This document shows positions 15,408-19,103 of a stretch of 19,103 nucleotides of DNA, piece after piece. The position numbers and the translations under genes are program-made. The stretch spans positions 1 through 19,103 of the forward strand of contig JAZNOQ010000083.1 of assembly GCA_045589215.1 (NCBI GenBank), given 5' to 3'. Below the pieces are notes generated by a model. It did no database searches and had not been told where the DNA came from. It saw only the letters and a program-made list of their open reading frames with translations. The DNA comes from JAZNOQ01 sp045589215 (lineage in GTDB: Bacteria; Bacillota; Clostridia; Oscillospirales; CAG-272). Every line of letters begins with the position of its first letter. Positions within the stretch are counted from its first letter, which is position 1.

Positions 15408-16142
15408 ATGGGATTTGGTATTTTAACGGCAGGCTACTATCTTGCCTTTCTCGTGGGAATGCTGTGGCAGAGTGAGATCTGGGGGATACTTCTGCTCCTC
15501 CTCGGGCTCGTGATGATCTCGGTCGCCCTCATTCGTCTTTCCGAATACGAGCAAAGCTTTCGCAGTGCGCTCTTTTTCAGTACGGTCCTGATCCTTCCCG
15601 CACTTTACCGCGTGCTGTATTGGCTCTCGGATAACTTCCTGTGGGAGCTTTCGATCTGCTCGCAGTCGGTATATTGGGTGGTCAAAACGGTTGAATTTAT
15701 CGTCTTCACGGTCTTTCAGCTCCTACTCCTCCTTGCGATCCGCAGGCTTGCTGTGGATGTTGACACCCCGAGGATCGCGGCATCCGCCGTGCGGAATACG
15801 GTGGCGCTTTTCCTGTATGCCGCGGCTCAGCTTCTTGCGCTCCTGCCGCTTTCCTTCGCTGCCTATTTCGGGCTTTCGGCGTTCCTTCTGCAGATCGTAT
15901 ATCACGTCCTCGTCGGCGTGATGCTTGTGAGCTGTTATATGCGCATTTGCGACGCCGCAGACGAGGATATGCCGCTGAAGAAGTCGCGCTTTGCCTGGGT
16001 GAACCGTATGCGCGAGGAGAGAGCGCGGCGTGAGCAGGCGGCGGCAGACAGCGTGACAAAATACGCGGAGGACAAGCTGAAAAAGCGGCGCGCGGAACGC
16101 GAACGCCGCTATGAGGAGCAAAACCGAAAGCGGAGAAAATAA
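15408..16142 (+). CDS. Unrecognised six-helix membrane protein with basic C-terminal tail
   Basis: 244 residues, not recognised. About six hydrophobic segments (near 4-20, 23-43, 53-72, 92-112, 129-148, 158-178) are followed by a highly charged tail (about 188-244) rich in Arg, Lys and Glu (for example REERARREQ, KKRRAERERRYEEQNRKRRK). The tail is likely a cytoplasmic helix or short coiled coil and could bind nucleic acid or ribosomes, but that is speculation. It starts 12 nt after secA with a weak GGTGA ribosome-binding site, so it is almost certainly read from the secA transcript. No catalytic or transporter motif is evident. Confidence 0.7.
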   Translation: MGFGILTAGYYLAFLVGMLWQSEIWGILLLLLGLVMISVALIRLSEYEQSFRSALFFSTVLILPALYRVLYWLSDNFLWELSICSQSVYWVVKTVEFIVFTVFQLLLLLAIRRLAVDVDTPRIAASAVRNTVALFLYAAAQLLALLPLSFAAYFGLSAFLLQIVYHVLVGVMLVSCYMRICDAADEDMPLKKSRFAWVNRMREERARREQAAADSVTKYAEDKLKKRRAERERRYEEQNRKRRK

Positions 16143-16178
16143 TGCGGCAACGCGCAATGATAAACGGAGGTAGCAAAA

Positions 16179-17654
16179 ATGAATGAACCACAGGCGATCG
16201 TTCTTGAACGAAAGAAAAGGATCAAAAAATATCTCGGGATCGGCTCGCTCACGGCGGCAGCAGTTTTTCTGTTCCTGCCCGACATGGCGATATTTGACAT
16301 TTTGCCCGACTTCATCGGTTATATCCTGCTCCTTGCGGGGATATCACAGCTCCGCGACCTGAACGATTATTTCGGCGATGCATACGACCGTTTTTATAAG
16401 ATCGCGTGGATCTCCGCTGTCAGGTATTTCGCCTTTTTCGTCGTGCTCGGACTCGTTACGGCAAAGGAGCGCCCCGATACGATCCTGCTTCTGACCTTTG
16501 TGTTCGGCGTGTTCGACTTTTTCGTTGTCATTCCTGCGTGGAAATGTCTTTTTGACGGTTTTTCCTATCTTTCAACGCGCTGTGACGGCGCGACCTTTGA
16601 TCGACGTATATTGAAGCCGAAGAAAATTCGGTTTTCGAACCGAAAAAAGGGACTGAAAAGAGGAATGACCGTTGACCGAGCGCCGCAGAACCGCATAGAC
16701 CGTCTCTCTCGTACCACGATTCTTTTCATCGGCTTTAAGGCGGTCCTCACAGCCCTTCCCGAATTTTCGGCACTCACGAAGGACGTAGAGATAAGCTCGG
16801 TATTCCGTCCGTACGATTACATCGGGATCTACCGCTTTTTTGCAATGCTCGCGGTGCTTCTATTCGGATGCATCTGGCTCGCACGCGTCGTCGAATTCGT
16901 GCGTGCCTCAAAGAAGGACGAAAGGATGATCTCCTTCTACCGCGAAAAATATCGCACCGACGTCTTAACGAAGCCCCATATCTTCACGCACCGTCATTTG
17001 AAGAGCGCATTGCTCGTTGCGTGTATCGCAATGGTGCTCCGCGTGGATATTCGCCTTGACGACGTGCACGTGATCCCCGACGCGCTTCTCGCGGGGATAC
17101 TTTGTGCTGCGGTGCTGATCCTCGGACGGCACGTTGGGAGACGGTGGGATTTCTTCCTCTCCGCAGGTGTGTTCGCCGCCGTATCGATGGGTGTGAATAT
17201 TTTCGAGTATTATTTCTTCAGCCATTACAGCATAACGTCGATCGAGACGAATGAAATGGCGTATAGCCTCCACGTTGGCTTTCAGATCATGAAAGCGGTG
17301 GAGGAAGGGCTGTTCGTCCTTATGATGCTACTGTTCTTCCGTATGCTGAGGCACGTGATCCTTTCCTATACGGGCTTTGCGGTGACACCAGAGGAAACGA
17401 GAGATCCGAGCGAAAAGATCAAGACGATCCATAGGGAGCTCGAACGGGGACTCTATCCCGCACTTGTGTTTACCGTGCTTTCGGCGGTCAGCAAGCTTCT
17501 TATGGTGATGCTCCTTCTCCTGCGTAGAGAAGGGTTCGCGCTTGAGTGGCTTCCCGTGCTTGATACGGTGCTTGCCGTATTGTTTTCGTTCTTCACGATC
17601 CGCAGTGTCCGTGCGATATACGGACAAGTCGAGTACCGCTTTATGCTTCTTTAA
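16179..17654 (+). CDS. Unrecognised large polytopic membrane protein
   Basis: 491 residues, not recognised. About eleven hydrophobic segments (near 22-34, 37-55, 78-95, 101-120, 178-195, 216-240, 275-290, 299-317, 324-345, 374-390, 427-448, 457-475). A basic loop at about 140-178 carries RRILKPKKIRFSNRKKGLKR and should be cytoplasmic; a second soluble loop (about 242-272) is also charged. The N-terminal pair contains FLPDMAIFDILPDFIGYIL, a notable acidic and proline-containing turn between helices. Start at 16179 has a perfect GGAGG 8 nt upstream, 36 nt after the previous gene. It is probably the last gene of the secA transcript. No enzymatic motif is visible; transport, envelope or sporulation roles are all open. 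Confidence 0.75.
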   Translation: MNEPQAIVLERKKRIKKYLGIGSLTAAAVFLFLPDMAIFDILPDFIGYILLLAGISQLRDLNDYFGDAYDRFYKIAWISAVRYFAFFVVLGLVTAKERPDTILLLTFVFGVFDFFVVIPAWKCLFDGFSYLSTRCDGATFDRRILKPKKIRFSNRKKGLKRGMTVDRAPQNRIDRLSRTTILFIGFKAVLTALPEFSALTKDVEISSVFRPYDYIGIYRFFAMLAVLLFGCIWLARVVEFVRASKKDERMISFYREKYRTDVLTKPHIFTHRHLKSALLVACIAMVLRVDIRLDDVHVIPDALLAGILCAAVLILGRHVGRRWDFFLSAGVFAAVSMGVNIFEYYFFSHYSITSIETNEMAYSLHVGFQIMKAVEEGLFVLMMLLFFRMLRHVILSYTGFAVTPEETRDPSEKIKTIHRELERGLYPALVFTVLSAVSKLLMVMLLLLRREGFALEWLPVLDTVLAVLFSFFTIRSVRAIYGQVEYRFMLL

Positions 17655-17660
17655 AGAAGC
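17645..17660 (+). terminator. Weak hairpin at the end of the secA operon
   Basis: GCTTCT-TTAA-AGAAGC overlaps the TAA of the preceding gene and is followed by TTGGGAAATTTTTG. The stem is short and the T-run is delayed by eight bases, so termination would be partial at best. Confidence 0.35.
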
Positions 17661-17673
17661 TTGGGAAATTTTT

Positions 17674-17703
17674 GTATAGCGGCATCCGTATCGGGGCATA
17701 CTT
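17674..17703 (+). promoter_or_regulatory. Sigma-G-like forespore promoter
   Basis: GTATA (17674-17678), 18 nt, CATACTT (17697-17703). The -35 fits GHATR fully and the -10 fits CATNMTA at all but the last base. No sigma-A promoter of comparable quality lies between the previous gene and the Asn/Gln-rich gene. The predicted leader is about 45 nt. Confidence 0.5.
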
Positions 17704-17756
17704 CTTTTGCAGGACAAGAGCCTGCACAGGAAAACAGAAAGGTACGGTCATCAAAC

Positions 17757-17939
17757 ATGCAGAATAACGCACAGAACAACACCCAGAACGCAAAGAATAT
17801 GCAGAATGCACAGAATGCACAGAACGCGCAGAACAACACGCAGAACGCAAAGAATATGCAGAACGCACAGAATGCGCAGAATAAGAAGCAGGGCGGCGCA
17901 CAGAACAACGTGCCCCTCGGCGGCGACAACTGCAGATAA
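17757..17939 (+). CDS. Small Asn/Gln-rich repeat protein, possibly spore-associated
   Basis: 60 residues, not assigned to a named family. Composition is almost entirely Asn, Gln and Ala, with a three-residue rhythm (QNA, QNN, KNM). A 19-residue unit, QNNTQNAKNMQNAQNAQNA, occurs twice in tandem, the second copy ending in K. The tail KQGGAQNNVPLGGDNCR ends in Cys-Arg. No signal peptide or membrane segment. The ATG at 17757 is preceded by AAAGG at a long spacing (14 nt), so initiation may be modest. In Bacillus the gamma-type spore protein SspE is similarly Asn/Gln-rich and repetitive, but it has no visible sequence match beyond composition. Together with the sigma-G-like promoter, this makes a forespore storage or coat role plausible. 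Synonymous differences between the repeats argue that it is translated. Confidence 0.7.
   Translation: MQNNAQNNTQNAKNMQNAQNAQNAQNNTQNAKNMQNAQNAQNKKQGGAQNNVPLGGDNCR
17772..17885 (+). repeat. Two tandem 57-bp coding repeats
   Basis: Copy 1 is 17772-17828 and copy 2 is 17829-17885. They differ at six bases in five codons; four of these codons encode the same residue and only the last (Ala to Lys) changes. Smaller 9-bp CAGAAYGCR units repeat inside each copy. Confidence 0.9.
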
Positions 17940-17956
17940 GCAGACTTTCATGGTAC

Positions 17957-17991
17957 AAAAAGGGCTGTCTCACTTCATTGTGGGACAGCCC
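17957..17991 (-). terminator. Terminator of the small membrane protein gene, shared by convergent genes
   Basis: GGGCTGTCTCAC (17962-17973), a 6-nt loop, GTGGGACAGCCC (17980-17991), with one T-G wobble. On the minus strand it ends in TTTTTG, a proper terminator for the gene ending at 18012. On the plus strand GCTTTCT follows, a weaker terminator for the Asn/Gln-rich gene. It closely resembles the palindrome at 9025-9054. Confidence 0.8.
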
Positions 17992-18011
17992 GCTTTCTAT
18001 GTAATATTGGT

Positions 18012-18416
18012 TCAGCCTCGTTCCGCTTCGCGCTTCCACCTTGCGAGAAGGACGGAAAACACCTCGAGCCAAACACCGAGGAGAAGGGAGATCAAGAGGG
18101 AGAGTGCGACGATCAGGAGTGCGACCTCTCTTTTTTCGGTCCCGATCATCGCAAATACGACTCCGAGGTGGTAGCCGATGAAGAGCGAGAGGGACACAGA
18201 GTACCGCTTCAGTGCCGCGAGGACGATCGAGAGAAGCGCGACCGCAGGGAGGAGATAGCGCGCAAGTCTCGACGTGACATAGAGACCGCTTGACACGGGC
18301 TCGCGGCTGATCGTGTAGCTCATATAGGTGAGAAGCAGCAGAAGAAGGGGCAGAAAGATCCGCAGACCGTGCCGCTTCAGAAAGGCTCGGATTTCAGAAA
18401 AACGTGATGTGTTCAC
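18012..18416 (-). CDS. Unrecognised small four-helix membrane protein
   Basis: 134 residues, not recognised. Four hydrophobic segments (near 19-36, 51-69, 73-91, 98-120), with a basic N-terminus (RAFLKRHGLR) and a basic C-terminus (RWKREAERG). By the positive-inside rule both ends should be cytoplasmic. Start is GTG at 18416, supported by AAGAGGT about 7 nt upstream; no ATG earlier in frame has better support. It is a single gene with its own extended -10 promoter (18461-18469) and terminator (17957-17991), divergent from the leuS T-box transcript. No motif gives a function. Confidence 0.7.
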   Translation of the reverse strand: MNTSRFSEIRAFLKRHGLRIFLPLLLLLLTYMSYTISREPVSSGLYVTSRLARYLLPAVALLSIVLAALKRYSVSLSLFIGYHLGVVFAMIGTEKREVALLIVALSLLISLLLGVWLEVFSVLLARWKREAERG

Positions 18417-18434
18417 GGGTAGACCTCTTTTCCA

Positions 18435-18452
18435 GGCGTGTAACGTTACGCC
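18435..18452. other. Inverted repeat in the leader of the small membrane protein gene
   Basis: GGCG-TG-TAAC and GTTA-CGCC form an imperfect inverted repeat that contains the perfect 10-bp palindrome GTAACGTTAC (18440-18449). It lies just downstream of the predicted transcription start, a typical place for a repressor site. Low confidence. Confidence 0.35.
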
Positions 18453-18460
18453 ATATTTAT

Positions 18461-18469
18461 ATTATAGCA
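18461..18469 (-). promoter_or_regulatory. Extended -10 promoter of the small membrane protein gene
   Basis: On the minus strand TGC-TATAAT, a perfect extended -10. The hexamer 17 nt upstream (ATATCA) is a poor -35, which extended -10 promoters tolerate. Confidence 0.65.
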
Positions 18470-18546
18470 CGCATTTGTGAATTTGATATGAATAAGAGGG
18501 AAGTGAGCCGCGCGGGATTTCTTTCGGACTTTTCCGTAAAAACCCC

Positions 18547-18575
18547 TTGACAAGGATGAAAATATGGGTTATAAT
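18547..18575 (+). promoter_or_regulatory. Promoter of the leuS T-box transcript
   Basis: Perfect consensus TTGACA (18547-18552), 17 nt, TATAAT (18570-18575). Such a strong promoter is typical where control is by attenuation downstream. Confidence 0.92.
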
Positions 18576-18582
18576 AACATAG

Positions 18583-18903
18583 TTAAAAAACAAACGCTAT
18601 GAAGGGGTAAAAGAACGGATCCTTCCGCGTACAGAGAGCTGCCGGTCGGTGCAAGGCAGATGCGGATCCCGAACGACTCTCCCCCGAGCGGTCAGCCGAA
18701 GAAGCTTTGAAGCGCTTTGCGTAGGCTTGAACGTAATGCTCGCGTCAGAAGCAGAAAAGAGGGCGGAGCTTTCCGTCAACGCGGAGTGGTACCGCGGAAG
18801 CCGAGAATAGTTTCACAGCTTTCGTCTCCCGAATTTAGAACGGGAGAACGGGGCTTTTTCTTTTTTCTCCGCTTCCCGAAACGAAAGAAAGGCAGAAGAA
18901 AAA
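18583..18903 (+). promoter_or_regulatory. T-box leader (leucine tRNA-sensing riboswitch)
   Basis: The conserved T-box GAGTGGTACCGCGG is at 18784-18797. Its TGGT (18787-18790) can pair with the ACCA end of uncharged tRNA-Leu. Stem I shows AGAGAG (18633-18638) and GGTCGGTG (18644-18651) in the apical part, and two GGATCC arms (18617-18622, 18664-18669) that can pair. After GAA, the codon CTC (18677-18679) is the likely specifier, read as Leu and agreeing with the gene downstream. When tRNA-Leu is uncharged it stabilises the antiterminator and leuS is read; when charged, the terminator at 18825-18866 forms. The specifier register is inferred from spacing. The whole gap before leuS is explained by this element and its promoter. 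Confidence 0.92.
18825..18866 (+). terminator. Regulated intrinsic terminator of the T-box leader
   Basis: TCTCCCG (18825-18831), a 9-nt loop, CGGGAGA (18841-18847), extended by weaker outer pairs, then CTTTTTCTTTTTT (18854-18866). Confidence 0.85.
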
Positions 18904-19103
18904 ATGCGATACGATTACGTTGCCATTGAAGAAAAATGGCAGAAAAAATGGGATGAAAAGAAGATCTTTGAAGCACAGGACGATTTTTCGAAGCCGAAGT
19001 TTTACGGGCTGATCAAATTTCCATATCCCTCGGGCGCGGGTATGCACGTCGGACATATCAAGGCATATTCGGGTCTTGAGGTCATTTCGCGCAAGCGCCG
19101 TAT
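18904..19103 (+). CDS. leuS: Leucyl-tRNA synthetase (N-terminal part; continues beyond window)
   Basis: The first 66 codons of a class I synthetase that charges tRNA-Leu. After MRYDYVAIEEKWQKKWDE the sequence reaches KFPYPSGAGMHVGHIKAYSG, the LeuRS signature with HVGH as the HIGH motif of the ATP site (about residues 47-50). The rest, including the editing domain and KMSKS, is outside the window. The ATG at 18904 lies 37 nt after the T-run of the leader; the ribosome-binding site is weak (AAAGG about 12 nt upstream). The leucine T-box immediately upstream agrees independently with the assignment. Confidence 0.95.
   Translation, partial: MRYDYVAIEEKWQKKWDEKKIFEAQDDFSKPKFYGLIKFPYPSGAGMHVGHIKAYSGLEVISRKRR

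Noticed and set aside
17661..17756. N-terminal extension of the Asn/Gln-rich protein from a TTG codon
   Set aside because: It would begin 7 nt after the previous stop, overlap the sigma-G-like promoter and add unrelated residues; the ATG at 17757 is the simpler start.
17760..17890. Possible CRISPR-like or satellite array
   Set aside because: The units are contiguous, in frame and coding, without spacers.
17641..18072. Cys/Phe- and Ser-rich minus-strand open frames opposite the Asn/Gln-rich gene
   Set aside because: They arise from the repeat units read backwards. The plus strand has a start codon, a promoter match and synonymous differences between repeats.
18717..18929. 70-residue plus-strand open frame in the leuS leader
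   Set aside because: It runs through the T-box and terminator, whose RNA elements explain the sequence.

Overview
This window looks like a piece of a spore-forming Clostridia (Firmicutes) chromosome. Base composition is moderate. Most clear genes start behind a GGAGG, AGGAG or AAAGG ribosome-binding site. Consensus sigma-A promoters with 17-bp spacers recur. The window also carries an alpha/beta-type small acid-soluble spore protein and a T-box leader on leuS. I see no rRNA, tRNA, insertion sequence, integrase or CRISPR array.

Layout. (1) 1-4036, minus strand: a catabolic operon transcribed as sodium:solute symporter, phenylacetate-CoA ligase (paaK), then the alpha subunit of indolepyruvate ferredoxin oxidoreductase (iorA, cut by the window edge), from one strong promoter at 4008-4036. 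(2) 4155-8177, minus: a monocistronic 1257-residue GLUG-repeat surface protein with a signal peptide and a C-terminal membrane anchor. (3) 8189-8478, plus: a decayed remnant whose last residues resemble a discoidin (F5/8C-like) domain. (4) 8513-8878, plus: the spore protein gene. (5) 8952-10764, minus: a ThuA-like protein and a PHP-domain hydrolase, each with its own promoter. (6) 10792-12476, minus: trmL and mnmA, overlapping by 20 nt; both products act at tRNA wobble position 34. (7) 12517-17654, plus: secA followed by two unrecognised multi-pass membrane proteins. (8) 17674-17939, plus: a 60-residue Asn/Gln-rich repeat protein behind a good forespore (sigma-G-like) promoter match. (9) 18012-18469, minus: a small four-helix membrane protein. 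(10) 18547-19103, plus: promoter, leucine T-box leader and the start of leuS.

How the parts fit. Region 1 reads as uptake and CoA activation of an aryl acid, together with the oxidoreductase that interconverts aryl-pyruvates and aryl-acyl-CoAs. Regions 6, 7 and 10 are housekeeping (tRNA modification, protein export, tRNA charging). Regions 2, 3, 4 and 8 are the accessory and lineage-specific part. I find no clearly new multi-gene defence or mobile system. The most interesting items are the Asn/Gln-rich small gene with its putative forespore promoter, the two-module cysteine-laddered GLUG protein with an unusual anchor, and the fossil beside it.
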